From: RGIG3077 sp964490175 | GTDB lineage: Bacteria > Bacillota > Clostridia > Oscillospirales > Ruminococcaceae | Direction of reading: 5' to 3' | Assembly: GCA_964490175.1 (NCBI GenBank) | Contig: CAZBAI010000002.1 | Location: 1-64,000 of the forward strand | Length of the DNA stretch: 64,000 bases | Shown: positions 52,712 through 61,321 of the stretch, piece by piece | Layout: every line of letters starts with the position of its first letter | Numbering within the stretch: the first letter of the stretch is position 1 | Made by a program: the position numbers and the translations under genes | The notes under the pieces: generated by a model | Seen by the model: the letters and a program-made list of their open reading frames with translations, nothing else | The model's database searches: none | Told to the model about the DNA's origin: nothing

Positions 52712-54046
52712 TCAAATTACAACATCGATTTTATCGATATTGCAGTGTTTTAAAAGTTTGATATCGTTTTGCGTGATTATTTCGCCGCTGATAACAACAG
52801 GCACGGCAGGCGGGCAGGAAACAAGCGGCATGGCGCAAATTTTACCTAATGCGTCATCTATTGCAACGCTTTTGTGTTTTGAAAGCATTGCCTGCCTGAT
52901 TGAAAGTGCGACTTCGTGCTTTTGCGTATACATCGGTGCGGAAAAAGTCGGCGTGTGTTTTTTAACGCTTAAAAGCGCACAATACAGCCTTTCAAAGTCG
53001 TTATCCGTATTGAAAGGCGATGTCATCATAACAAGATAATCATCATCGGCAAATTCATGTTCAATGCCGTGCTTTTTCAGCGTATCGCAAAGCTCGGTTG
53101 ATACAAAGCCGGTTTTTTTTATGTCGATCACAATTTTTAACTTTTCGCCCATTAGAATGCAAATGCTGTTTTCTTTTAAACGCTTTTTTAAATCATCGAT
53201 TTTTGCAATGCATTTATTTAAGTCATTTGCAAAATGATTTTCAAGATAATCATTGCACGAATCAAGCGACTGCAAAATCAAATATGAAGGACTTGTCGAA
53301 GCAAAAAGCGAAAGCGCCGAGCGTGCGTTTTGGCAATAATGCGCCGAATTTTTTGAAATATGCAGATATGCACCGCCGGTTAAAACAGGTAGCGTTTTGT
53401 GTGCCGAATCACAGCAGATATCCGCACCGAGGTTTATAGGGTGCAAATTTTCATTTGAAAATGCAAGATATGCGCCGTGCGCATTATCGACCAGCAGGGG
53501 AATGCCGTGATTTTTGCAAACAGCCGCAATTGCTTTGATATCGAGAATGTGACCTAAATAATCGGGCGATGTTACAAATACCGCATCAAATAAATCGCCC
53601 GATTCGGCAAGTGCGTTTTCGACATCTGCCGCATTGATGTGAGCAGAGCATATGTGGCTTGAAGCTTTTGGGTATATCCAGCTGATTTGCAAATCAAGCA
53701 ATGCCGCTGAGTGCACAAAGGCTTTGTGCACATTTCTTGCCGCAAGTATGTGCGTTTTGCCAAGCGGCTTATCCATAGCGATTATCGCAAGCATGGCGTT
53801 TATGCAAAGCGACGAGCCTTGTGTTGAATAATAGGTGTGCGCCGTGCCAAACAGTTGAGATGCATTATCTTCGCTTTGCTTGATTATGCCGATATCGTCG
53901 CTGTAAAGTACATCTGCACCGCCTATTTCGGTGATATCAAGCGCTTCACAGCCCAATATGTTTTTGCCCTTGTGCCCCGGCATATGCATTCTTACCGGCT
54001 GTGACAAAGCATAATTTTGCACAAAATCACAAATCGGTTTATTCAT
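52712..54046 (-). CDS. Orn/Lys/Arg decarboxylase family (PLP)
   Basis: A 444-residue fold-type I PLP enzyme of the Orn/Lys/Arg decarboxylase major-domain family. It has HMPGHKGK near the N-terminus, TQGSSLCINAML, and the PLP Lys217 in CDSAHKTLPVLTGGAYL. It lacks the long C-terminal region of the inducible E. coli enzymes; similar short forms occur in Firmicutes (YaaO/SpeA type), where one makes agmatine. Its ATG at 54046 overlaps the SCIFF maturase stop by 8 bp, so the two are coupled. Substrate not determinable here. Confidence 0.92.
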   Translation of the reverse strand: MNKPICDFVQNYALSQPVRMHMPGHKGKNILGCEALDITEIGGADVLYSDDIGIIKQSEDNASQLFGTAHTYYSTQGSSLCINAMLAIIAMDKPLGKTHILAARNVHKAFVHSAALLDLQISWIYPKASSHICSAHINAADVENALAESGDLFDAVFVTSPDYLGHILDIKAIAAVCKNHGIPLLVDNAHGAYLAFSNENLHPINLGADICCDSAHKTLPVLTGGAYLHISKNSAHYCQNARSALSLFASTSPSYLILQSLDSCNDYLENHFANDLNKCIAKIDDLKKRLKENSICILMGEKLKIVIDIKKTGFVSTELCDTLKKHGIEHEFADDDYLVMMTSPFNTDNDFERLYCALLSVKKHTPTFSAPMYTQKHEVALSIRQAMLSKHKSVAIDDALGKICAMPLVSCPPAVPVVISGEIITQNDIKLLKHCNIDKIDVVI

Positions 54047-55418
54047 TTTCTTCCGATTGTGCAACCTGAAGCATTACGGCGCATTCGATTCTTTTCTTGA
54101 AAAGCTCACAGCCGTATTTATAAACGCCGTTGACGCTACCTGTTGCGTGATAAGCGTTTGCGGCACAACCGCCCGAACAATAAAGCTTTGCCCAGCAGGA
54201 TTTACATTCTTCCTTTGCGTATGCATTGCACTTTCTGAATTGCTCCTGCACCTGCGTGTTTGTAACGCCATCGAATATATTGCCCAAGCTGTATTTTCCA
54301 TCACCGACAAATTGGTGACAGGGGAAAAGTTCGCCCCACGGGGTGACTGCCATATATTCCGTTCCCGAACCGCAGCCTGTAATGCGCTTGTATATGCACG
54401 GACCGTTTTTCAAATCGAGCATATAGTGATAAAATGTAAACGGACGACCTTGTTTTCGGCGCTTTAGCATTTCCTTTGCAAGAATTTCATATTGCTCGAA
54501 AAGCACGGGCAAATCTTCATCGGTTAGGGCGTATGGGTCGTTTGGCGGGCAAACCACAGGTTCCATGCTAAGCTCGGTAAAGCCTAAATCCGCCATATGA
54601 AATAAATCGTTTGTAAAATCGATGTTGCTGTGGGTAAACGTCCCCCTCATATAGTAATCCTTGCCGCCTCGCTTTTCGACAAGGCGTTTGAATTTCGGTA
54701 CAATCGTGTCATAACTGCCCTTGCCGCTGTAATCAACACGAAAACGGTCGTTTGTTTCTTTTCTGCCGTCAAGGCTCAAAACAACATTGCTCATTTCCTT
54801 ATTTAAAAAGTCGATAATTTCGTCATCTAAAAGCACGCCGTTTGTTGTGAGAGTGAAGCGAAAATTCTTGTTGTGCTGTTTTTCAATGCTTCTTGCGTAG
54901 GCGACCAGTTGCTTTACGACTTCAATGTTCATCAAAGGCTCGCCGCCGAAAAAGTCAACTTCAAGGTTGCGGCGTGTGCCGGAATTTTCAATAAGAAAAT
55001 CAAAAGCACGTTTGCCGACTTCAAATGACATAAGCGCACGTTCGCCTTGATATTTGCCTTGGCTTGCAAAGCAATATGAGCAGTTGAGGTTGCAGGTGTG
55101 TGAGATATGCAGGCAAAGCGCCTTAATAATGCGGCTGTTGTTTTTATAGTCATATGCGAGTTTCTCAAATTCATCTTCCGAGAAAAGCAAGCCGTTTTCT
55201 TCAAGCTCTTTTATATCATTTAAGCATTCTTCGATTTCTTCTCGGGTGACATCCGGCAAATCTTTATATTTTTTTAAAATTGTCGAAATGATTTCGCTTT
55301 CGCTTTCGGTTTTAAAAAGCGATATTATGTCATATGCAACATCGTCAACACTGTGCACCGAACCGCTGCACGTATCAAGCACAATGTTGTATCCGTTTAA
55401 TTTATACTGATGTACCAT
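54039..55418 (-). CDS. SCIFF peptide maturase (radical SAM, SPASM)
   Basis: A 459-residue radical SAM enzyme. An N-terminal peptide-recognition region (QYKLNGYNIVLDTCSGSVH) precedes the SAM cluster CNLNCSYC (Cys109, 113 and 116). A C-terminal SPASM domain has further clusters (CGSGTEYMAVTPWGELFPCH, CKSCWAKLYCSGGCAANAYH). Known SCIFF maturases form Cys-to-Thr thioether links in the six-Cys peptide encoded just upstream. I start at ATG 55418 after GTGAGGAATC; the frame extends to 55472 without a ribosome site. Confidence 0.96.
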   Translation of the reverse strand: MVHQYKLNGYNIVLDTCSGSVHSVDDVAYDIISLFKTESESEIISTILKKYKDLPDVTREEIEECLNDIKELEENGLLFSEDEFEKLAYDYKNNSRIIKALCLHISHTCNLNCSYCFASQGKYQGERALMSFEVGKRAFDFLIENSGTRRNLEVDFFGGEPLMNIEVVKQLVAYARSIEKQHNKNFRFTLTTNGVLLDDEIIDFLNKEMSNVVLSLDGRKETNDRFRVDYSGKGSYDTIVPKFKRLVEKRGGKDYYMRGTFTHSNIDFTNDLFHMADLGFTELSMEPVVCPPNDPYALTDEDLPVLFEQYEILAKEMLKRRKQGRPFTFYHYMLDLKNGPCIYKRITGCGSGTEYMAVTPWGELFPCHQFVGDGKYSLGNIFDGVTNTQVQEQFRKCNAYAKEECKSCWAKLYCSGGCAANAYHATGSVNGVYKYGCELFKKRIECAVMLQVAQSEENE

Positions 55419-55439
55419 TTGATTCCTCACTTTATAATG

Positions 55440-55490
55440 ACGGGGCAAGCCCCTTATTGAATGATAGGACAAGCCCTTTATTGAAATTAA
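55440..55490. repeat. short tandem repeat between SCIFF and its maturase
   Basis: Two imperfect copies of GG(G/A)CAAGCCCCTTATTGAA with a TGATA junction, about 24 bp apart, lie in the gap upstream of the maturase start. Function unknown; each contains a GGGGCAAGCCCC-like palindrome. Confidence 0.55.
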
Positions 55491-55530
55491 AACTAAAACG
55501 CCGCCTTTATATTAAAGACAGCGTTTTTTT
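55490..55530 (-). terminator. hairpin after SCIFF gene
   Basis: AAACGC/GCGTTT plus inner TTTA/TAAA pairs form a stem (about 55495-55527) that has T-rich sequence on both strands. On the minus strand it lies 18 bp after the SCIFF stop and could give partial termination before the maturase. Confidence 0.5.
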
Positions 55531-55547
55531 GAATGTTCACAAAAGAT

Positions 55548-55697
55548 TTACTTGTTGTTTTTGTTTTCACACTTCTGATTTGCAACGCCGCATGATGTTT
55601 TGCAGGCAGACTGGCACGAGGTCTGGCATTCGCCGCAGCCGCCGGTCTTAACTGTATTTGTGACGTTTCTTGTTTCAATAGTTTTGATTCTCTTCAT
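55548..55697 (-). CDS. SCIFF ranthipeptide precursor
   Basis: A 49-residue peptide missed by length cut-offs. The leader MKRIKTIETRNVTNTVKT is followed by six Cys in the order GGCGECQTSCQSACKTSC and, later, QKC. This is the 'six Cys in forty-five residues' (SCIFF) family found in nearly all Clostridia, the substrate of the adjacent radical SAM maturase. The mature function is unknown. The ATG at 55697 follows AAGGAG, and a consensus promoter lies upstream. Confidence 0.96.
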   Translation of the reverse strand: MKRIKTIETRNVTNTVKTGGCGECQTSCQSACKTSCGVANQKCENKNNK

Positions 55698-55756
55698 CGG
55701 AAAATACTCCTTTTTATATTATTGAGCGATTTGTAAAGCTCTTTAGCTCTTTACGT

Positions 55757-55785
55757 ATTCTAACATATTACTTTAAAATTGTCAA
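55757..55785 (-). promoter_or_regulatory. promoter of SCIFF gene
   Basis: On the minus strand TTGACA (55785-55780), a 17-bp spacer and TAGAAT (55762-55757). Confidence 0.75.
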
Positions 55786-55826
55786 TAGCAAATCCGCACC
55801 GTATTTATCAATAAAAAGTAATTTTA

Positions 55827-56972
55827 TTACTGCAAAGAGATTTCGTCGCTGTGCGCTTCGTATAACGGAAGCGAGCCTACAATCATTGTATCATAATCTC
55901 CGCAATCGTCAACACCGTTTGATGTCCACACAAAAATGCCGTCCCATCCGTTGTCGTAAGCGCCCTGATATTTTTCAAGTGCATCGCCTTGATCATCGGA
56001 AGCGGGGCATTCGCCGATTACGCTTGGGCGATCGTTTGAAAGTCCGAAGGCTTCCGGCGAGTTTTCATATGCAGTGCCGTACCATTGTGACTGCCAGCTG
56101 TAATAATGCGTTGAATAAAAATCAAGATATCCCAAATCGCTGCCGGATTCTTGAATCAACAATTCATCGCAAACCATGTTTCCGCTTCGCATATCCGAGT
56201 TGTATTTAACAGTGGCAATGCCGACCGTTACAAGAACATCTGTGCTTTCATGAATTGCGGCGGCGCTTTTGCCGAAATAGCTTGCCATATATTCCCAGCC
56301 GATGTTGCCGCATTCGGAGTTTTCATAAACCCAATCCGGCTCATTCATAAGGTCAATGCTCCATAAATAAGGGTTATCGTCATATCTTTCCGCAAACGGC
56401 TTGATATAGCCTTGAACAAAGCTGTCGATATTATCATCGCTCATTATCATGTTCCGCCAGCAGGAATAATTTCTGTTAGAGGACTTGAAGTGGTCGAATG
56501 AAAGCATTGTCGCCATTATGTAAATTCCGTGTTTTTTGGCAATTTCAAAAAGGGCGTCGCAGTCGTTCCAGTGCTTGTCGGTGACTTCTTTGAAGCTACC
56601 GTCGGCATTTAGTTTTACACCGATCATATCACTGCAATTAAACCATATTCTGCATGAATTTATGCCGGCTTTTTTTAAATCGGCAAAATGCCCGTCCCAA
56701 AAAGCTTCGTCAAAATCACCGCCGAAATCGTTCCAGTTATCCCAAGGGGCATTTGCTCCGTTAAACCAAATTTTGTTGCCGTTTCTGTAAAAATCCGTTC
56801 CGTCAACGGTGATTGTCAGCTCGTCGATTTGAGCTTCGGTGAGATTTACAGTCGATGAGCTTGAAGCGTCGCTTTCGCTCTTGTCGCCATCGGCGCAAGC
56901 GCATAAATTTGCACAAATTGCGAATGCAAGTGTTAACGCAGTCGCTTTTTTAATAATTTTTGAAAATTCCAT
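55827..56972 (-). CDS. GH5-like glycoside hydrolase lipoprotein
   Basis: A 381-residue exported TIM-barrel glycosidase. The signal peptide ends at a lipobox-like LCAC (Cys26), then a Ser-rich linker, and a barrel from about residue 50. The acid/base is Glu211 (DLMNEPDW) and the nucleophile Glu321 (VIGECPAS). Length and motifs fit family 5 (or related clan A), often beta-mannanases or glucanases. I start at ATG 56972 because the signal peptide begins there; the frame is open to 57125, and the ribosome site is weak either way. It is likely anchored to the membrane by a lipid through Lgt. Confidence 0.87.
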   Translation of the reverse strand: MEFSKIIKKATALTLAFAICANLCACADGDKSESDASSSSTVNLTEAQIDELTITVDGTDFYRNGNKIWFNGANAPWDNWNDFGGDFDEAFWDGHFADLKKAGINSCRIWFNCSDMIGVKLNADGSFKEVTDKHWNDCDALFEIAKKHGIYIMATMLSFDHFKSSNRNYSCWRNMIMSDDNIDSFVQGYIKPFAERYDDNPYLWSIDLMNEPDWVYENSECGNIGWEYMASYFGKSAAAIHESTDVLVTVGIATVKYNSDMRSGNMVCDELLIQESGSDLGYLDFYSTHYYSWQSQWYGTAYENSPEAFGLSNDRPSVIGECPASDDQGDALEKYQGAYDNGWDGIFVWTSNGVDDCGDYDTMIVGSLPLYEAHSDEISLQ

Positions 56973-57118
56973 CAAATATTTTGACTTTTCAATATATACA
57001 ATATAGAAAAGCCGAGAACTCCTTTCGCATAATATCAACATATTGACTATGATAACACATATCGGAGCGCATTTCAAGGTTAATATAAAATTTAACAAAT
57101 ATTTATTTAAAAAAAGTG

Positions 57119-57147
57119 TTGACAAATCTCAAACGGTGTGATATAAT
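57119..57147 (+). promoter_or_regulatory. promoter of second LRR lipoprotein gene
   Basis: TTGACA at 57119-57124, a 17-bp spacer and TATAAT at 57142-57147: full consensus. The leader then holds a duplicated GAGGAGCTGT (57183-57192 and 57203-57212); only the second is placed to serve as ribosome site. Confidence 0.85.
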
Positions 57148-57213
57148 GTTCTAACGTAAGCGGAACAAATGTGCGCTGCGTTGAGGAGCTGTCAGAGAAT
57201 TAGAGGAGCTGTT

Positions 57214-58026
57214 ATGATAAATAAGCGTTATTTTGCTGTATTGTTATCTGCCTTTCTTCTCACGTTTTCCCTCGCTTCTTGCAAAGCTTCTTCCGATACT
57301 GACGATGACGGCTTTAATACCGATGTCGTCGTTTCCGATGCTGTCGATTATAACGTTGAGGATATTCCGGCAGCACCCTCTTCGGATTTCGCTTATGTCG
57401 TGAGTGATTCAAAGGTTTTTATCACTCGTTATAACGGTCACGCCGCCGAGGTGGCGGTTCCGTCGCAAATTGATGAAATGCAGGTTACTTCAATACTTTC
57501 ATCTGCATTTTTCGGAAATGAAGAACTGTGTGCGATAGTTATACCCGAGGGTGTTACCTCAATTAAAGACAACGCCTTTTACGATTGCTCGTCGCTTGTG
57601 TTTGTTTCACTTCCCTCAACGCTTGATTTGCTCGGTGAAAGTGTTTTTGCCAATTGCACTTCGCTTCAATCGCTTACATTGCCGAGTCGCATTTCTCAAA
57701 TACCCAAGCGTTGTTTTTACGGCTGTACTTCGCTGAAAGAAGTAGTAATGGGTTCTCATGTCGGTCATATCGGTGATTATGCGTTTGCTGAGTGTGATTC
57801 GATTGTAGGTTTATCATTGTCTGATACAATTGTTTCAATCGGTGAATTTGCCTTTTTCAACTGTGAGAATTTATCTGCCGTTCAATTTTACGGCGACACC
57901 GTGTTCGCTAAAACCACGTTTTTGCAAACGCCGCAACTCACGCTTTATGTAAACAAAGGCTCACAGCCATATGAGCTTGCTACTCAATACCACATATCAT
58001 ATATGGTCAATAACACGATATCTTAA
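57214..58026 (+). CDS. short BspA-type leucine-rich repeat lipoprotein
   Basis: A 270-residue surface lipoprotein: signal peptide with lipobox LASC (Cys about residue 23), an Asp-rich spacer, and from about residue 65 six to seven LRR_5 repeats (VTSIKDNAFYDCSSLVFVSLPSTLDLLGESVFANC and onwards). It is half the size of the other LRR lipoprotein in this window. I start at ATG 57214, eight bases after GAGGAG. It has a full-consensus promoter, so high expression is likely, and the tRNA-Arg gene follows 22 bp after its stop. Confidence 0.9.
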   Translation: MINKRYFAVLLSAFLLTFSLASCKASSDTDDDGFNTDVVVSDAVDYNVEDIPAAPSSDFAYVVSDSKVFITRYNGHAAEVAVPSQIDEMQVTSILSSAFFGNEELCAIVIPEGVTSIKDNAFYDCSSLVFVSLPSTLDLLGESVFANCTSLQSLTLPSRISQIPKRCFYGCTSLKEVVMGSHVGHIGDYAFAECDSIVGLSLSDTIVSIGEFAFFNCENLSAVQFYGDTVFAKTTFLQTPQLTLYVNKGSQPYELATQYHISYMVNNTIS

Positions 58027-58048
58027 CGGCTAAGCCGCTAAAATATAT

Positions 58049-58125
58049 GTGCCCGTAGCTCAGCCGGATAGAGTGACTGGCTACGAACCAGTAGGTCAGG
58101 GGTTCGAATCCCTTCGGGCACGCCA
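58049..58125 (+). tRNA. tRNA-Arg (anticodon ACG)
   Basis: A 77-nt cloverleaf with encoded CCA. Acceptor GTGCCCG/CGGGCAC is perfect with discriminator G. The D arm begins GCTC after TA, the anticodon stem ACTGG/CCAGT carries loop CTACGAA (ACG, read as ICG), and the T loop is GGTTCGAATCC. It reads CGU, CGC and CGA. Confidence 0.95.
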
Positions 58126-58147
58126 GCAACCGCACGTTGCACGAATT

Positions 58148-58178
58148 TCGGATTTTGCTTTGCAAAGTCCGATTTTTG
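58148..58178 (+). terminator. terminator after tRNA-Arg
   Basis: TCGGA-T-TTTGC pairs with GCAAA-G-TCCGA around TTT (58148-58172), then five T. Confidence 0.8.
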
Positions 58179-58294
58179 TTTTTGCCACGAAGATTTTACC
58201 TTTTTGCGCTTTTTATCTAAGCTTTATTTATGCTGTGCAATTTGTAAAGCCAAGATAAATATGCTGAATTTTACGTTAAATTTACTTTTGCCTA

Positions 58295-58323
58295 TTGCAA
58301 AATGTAAAATTCTGTGTTACAAT
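58295..58323 (+). promoter_or_regulatory. promoter of cobalamin riboswitch operon
   Basis: TTGCAA at 58295-58300, a 17-bp spacer and TACAAT at 58318-58323. Confidence 0.65.
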
Positions 58324-58351
58324 ATTACAAATTTAATATGATAACAGAAGA

Positions 58352-58600
58352 TACGGTTTGAAAAGTTGTTTGCTGAGTAAATGTAAAAGGAAATCCGGTT
58401 CGAGCCCGGAACAACCGCCATTACTGTATTTGATGGATTTAGCTTGCTTTCATGCTTTTGGGCTTTGTTGATGTGTGCCCTGAAAAGCTAAGCTTTTTGC
58501 GGTATGTTTTTACCGCTGTCATCATAAGTCAGGAACCTGCCGTGTCTTTTTCGGGTCAACACAGCTTTGGTGTGAAGAGTGCAACCGGTTTATCAAACTG
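58352..58600 (+). promoter_or_regulatory. cobalamin riboswitch
   Basis: The B12 box AAGTCAGGAACCTGCC is at 58526-58541 and the upstream core runs from AAAGGAAATCCGG to CGCCATTACTGTA (about 58386-58418), in the correct order. Flanking GTTTG/CAAAC and GTTG/CAAC pairs could form the closing stem. The region between carries hairpins of the variable arm. Approximate ends are by eye. Adenosyl- versus hydroxo/methylcobalamin class cannot be told. Confidence 0.87.
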
Positions 58601-58673
58601 AAAATTCGGCTTTGTATTTTGCATCTTCACTCAATATACAGCTGCTGTGTTTTTTGTTCGGTTTATCAGTTGT

Positions 58674-58711
58674 GCCCTGTCAGCCATTTTTACGGTTGAC
58701 AGGGCTTTTTT
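58674..58711 (+). terminator. riboswitch expression-platform terminator
   Basis: GCCCTGTCAGCC (58674-58685) pairs with GGTTGACAGGGC (58694-58705), followed by six T, about 60 bp before the first gene. It fits a B12-OFF transcription switch. Confidence 0.85.
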
Positions 58712-58769
58712 GTTTAAAAACAGTGATTTGGTTATCTGCCGATTTTAATATGAATGGGGGAAATGTGAA

Positions 58770-59651
58770 ATGAACGGATTTGAGCGCACTCATCCGGCTG
58801 TTTTGGCGCTGTATTTTGTTTCTGTTATGCTCATTGTTATGTTTTCTTCAAACCCTTTTTTGAATATTATAGCGCTCATCGGTGCGCTTTCGTTTTATAT
58901 ATCATTGAATTTCGGCGCACATCTTGTAAAAGAACTCGGCTTTTCGGCTTTGCTGTTTTTGCTCGTTGCGCTGTCAAATCCCTTATTTTCGCACAAAGGC
59001 TCTACCGTTTTGTTTTTCTTTAACAATAATCCCATAACGCTTGAATCAACGCTTTGCGGAATCGGCAATGCAATTATGCTCAGTGCCGTTATATACTGGT
59101 TTAAATGCTTAAATTCGGTCTTGAATTGCGAAAAGCTTTTGTACCTGATCGGCGGCTTTGCCCCGAAAACCGCCTTGATTATATCCTCGTCACTGCGGTT
59201 TATTCCGCTTTTTAAATCACAAGGCGAAAAGATTCAAAATGCACAGATTACAATGGGGCTGTATTCAAGTGACGCTTGGATCGATAAACTTTTCGGCAAT
59301 GCACGTGTTTGCTCGGCGCTTATCACACAAAGTCTTGAAAATGCCGTTGATACAGGCAATTCGATGAAAGCACGTGGATACGGCTTGAAGCCGAGGACGC
59401 ATTATTTATTTTGCCCTTTCAGGTTTCGTGATGCCGTAATGCTTGTATTGCTGATTTTGGTTGATTTTTTTCTGTTTTATTCGCTGTATATGGGTGATTT
59501 TGAATTTATGTTTTATCCGCAGATTATTTATGCGTTTCCGAGTGTTTTGTCCGTTTTTGCGTATATATTGTTTGCGCTATTGTGTCTGTTGCCGATTTTT
59601 TTGAGGATTAAGGAGGAGCTTGTATGGATATATTGCAAATCGAAAATTTAA
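58770..59651 (+). CDS. ecfT: ECF transporter T component
   Basis: A 293-residue EcfT (CbiQ-like) membrane protein that couples the ATPases to the substrate-binding S component. It has about five to six helices. The coupling helices carry the family motifs around ENAVDTGNSMKARGYGLKPRTHY (Ala-Arg-Gly). The TTALIISSSLRFIPLF-like stretch (about 130-145) is also typical. GGGGGAA precedes the ATG. It overlaps the ATPase gene by 28 bp and is the first gene under the B12 riboswitch, so it is dedicated to cobamide uptake. Confidence 0.92.
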   Translation: MNGFERTHPAVLALYFVSVMLIVMFSSNPFLNIIALIGALSFYISLNFGAHLVKELGFSALLFLLVALSNPLFSHKGSTVLFFFNNNPITLESTLCGIGNAIMLSAVIYWFKCLNSVLNCEKLLYLIGGFAPKTALIISSSLRFIPLFKSQGEKIQNAQITMGLYSSDAWIDKLFGNARVCSALITQSLENAVDTGNSMKARGYGLKPRTHYLFCPFRFRDAVMLVLLILVDFFLFYSLYMGDFEFMFYPQIIYAFPSVLSVFAYILFALLCLLPIFLRIKEELVWIYCKSKI

Positions 59652-61321
59652 GCTTTTCCTACCCTTTAGCCAAAAGCAACGCTTTGTCCGATATTTGCTT
59701 TTCCGTAAAATCGGGCGAATTTGTTGTTGCCTGCGGCGAATCGGGCTGCGGTAAATCCACGCTTTTGCGCCTGATTAAAAGGGAAATCACACCGTATGGA
59801 AATATACAAGGGCGTATACTTTACAGCGGTGTTGAAACTTCAAAGCTTGAGCATAGAGTGTCGGCGGCGCAAATCGGATTTATTATGCAAAATCCCGAAA
59901 GTCAAATCGTTACCGATACGGTTCGGCATGAGCTGGCGTTTACGCTTGAGAGTTTAGGGTTTGATTCAAAGGTGATTCGGCGCAAAGTTGCCGAAACAGC
60001 GTGCTATTTTGGAATTGAGCATTTGTTTGACAAAAAGACAGCCGAGCTTTCCGGCGGTGAAAAACAACTTGTAAATCTTGCTTCGATAATCGCCGCCGAG
60101 CCGAAAATCTTACTTCTTGACGAGCCGACTTCACAGCTTGACCCGATTGCCGCTTCAAATTTTATCGCCATGCTGAATAAGCTCAATCTTGAAACCGGTC
60201 TTACCGTAATTATTGTCGAACACAGGCTTGAAGAGCTTTTTGAAATCGCAGATAAAGTGCTTTTTATGAAAAACGGCAAAAATGTATTTTTCGGCAGCCC
60301 AAAACACTGCGCCGAATATTTTTCAAAAAACTCAGAGGATAATGCAAAAAAAATTTTGCCGAGCGCCGTGCGCATATATACAGCGCTTGAAAATAACGGA
60401 AATTCGCCGCTGACGGTTAAATCCTGCCGTGAATATATATCACAAAATTATTCAAATAAAATAGATTCGCTTGAAATTTGCGAATATTGTCAAAGCGAGA
60501 AAAAAGCGTTAGAGTTTAAAGATGTGTATTTTCGCTATGGCAAAAATTCGCCCGATGTGCTCAAAGGCGCTTCGTTTTCGGTGGGAAAAGGCGAGCATTT
60601 CTGCCTTCTCGGCGGCAACGGCAGCGGCAAAACGACCGTATTGAGCATTGCCGCACGGCTTTTAAAACCGTATCACGGCAAGGTGATGATAGATGGCAAA
60701 AACGCCGATAGCTTTTCAAAAAATAAGCTGTATGACGGAAACATAGCGCTTTTGCCGCAAAATCCGCAGAATATATTTGTTGAAAAAACGTTATCTCGGG
60801 ATTTGCTTTTGACCTGCAATGTTATGAAATACACTCAAAGTGAAGCTTTTGACAGAATAACTCAGCTTGCCGAGCTTCTTGATATTGCGCATTTGCTTGA
60901 TTCTCACCCATATGATTTGAGTGGCGGAGAACAGCAAAAAGCGGCTTTGGCAAAGGTGCTGATTTTAAATCCCAAAATTTTGCTGCTTGATGAGCCTACA
61001 AAGGGTATTGACGCAATTGCAAAAGCAAAGCTTATTGAAATATTGAAAACTCTCAAAAGTAAGGGAATCACTGTTTTAAACGTTACTCATGATGTTGAAT
61101 TTGCAGCGCAAAGCGCCGACCGTGTGGGAATGCTGTTTGACGGTCAGCTTGTTTCAAGCGATACGCCGATTCGTTTCTTTTCGCAAAACAGCTTTTATAC
61201 CACGGCGGCAAGCCGCATTGCCAAAGGAATATATAAAAATGCGGTTTTGTGCGAGCACGTTGTTGAGCTTTGCCGAAAAAATAAAAATGCACAAATGGGT
61301 TTGCAAAATGAAAAAATATAA
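59624..61321 (+). CDS. fused ECF transporter ATPases (A-A')
   Basis: A 565-residue protein with two complete ABC domains in tandem. First: Walker A CGESGCGKST, signature LSGGEKQ, Walker B ILLLDEPTSQLD. Second: GGNGSGKTT, LSGGEQQ, ILLLDEPTKGID. Separate EcfA1 and EcfA2 are usual in Firmicutes with a shared module; the fusion marks a dedicated (group I-like) ECF system. AAGGAGG precedes the ATG inside ecfT. It overlaps the S-component gene by 14 bp. Confidence 0.93.
   Translation: MDILQIENLSFSYPLAKSNALSDICFSVKSGEFVVACGESGCGKSTLLRLIKREITPYGNIQGRILYSGVETSKLEHRVSAAQIGFIMQNPESQIVTDTVRHELAFTLESLGFDSKVIRRKVAETACYFGIEHLFDKKTAELSGGEKQLVNLASIIAAEPKILLLDEPTSQLDPIAASNFIAMLNKLNLETGLTVIIVEHRLEELFEIADKVLFMKNGKNVFFGSPKHCAEYFSKNSEDNAKKILPSAVRIYTALENNGNSPLTVKSCREYISQNYSNKIDSLEICEYCQSEKKALEFKDVYFRYGKNSPDVLKGASFSVGKGEHFCLLGGNGSGKTTVLSIAARLLKPYHGKVMIDGKNADSFSKNKLYDGNIALLPQNPQNIFVEKTLSRDLLLTCNVMKYTQSEAFDRITQLAELLDIAHLLDSHPYDLSGGEQQKAALAKVLILNPKILLLDEPTKGIDAIAKAKLIEILKTLKSKGITVLNVTHDVEFAAQSADRVGMLFDGQLVSSDTPIRFFSQNSFYTTAASRIAKGIYKNAVLCEHVVELCRKNKNAQMGLQNEKI

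Noticed and set aside
57181..57212. duplicated GAGGAGCTGT as a second gene start or leader peptide
   Set aside because: No usable start codon follows the first copy in a sensible frame; probably a chance duplication in the leader.
58579..58773. 64-codon frame between the riboswitch and ecfT
   Set aside because: It spans the expression-platform terminator and has no ribosome site.
61089..61307. N-terminal extension of the S component
   Set aside because: It would overlap the ATPase gene by over 200 bp and lacks membrane-protein character; the ATG at 61308 gives the normal S-component start.
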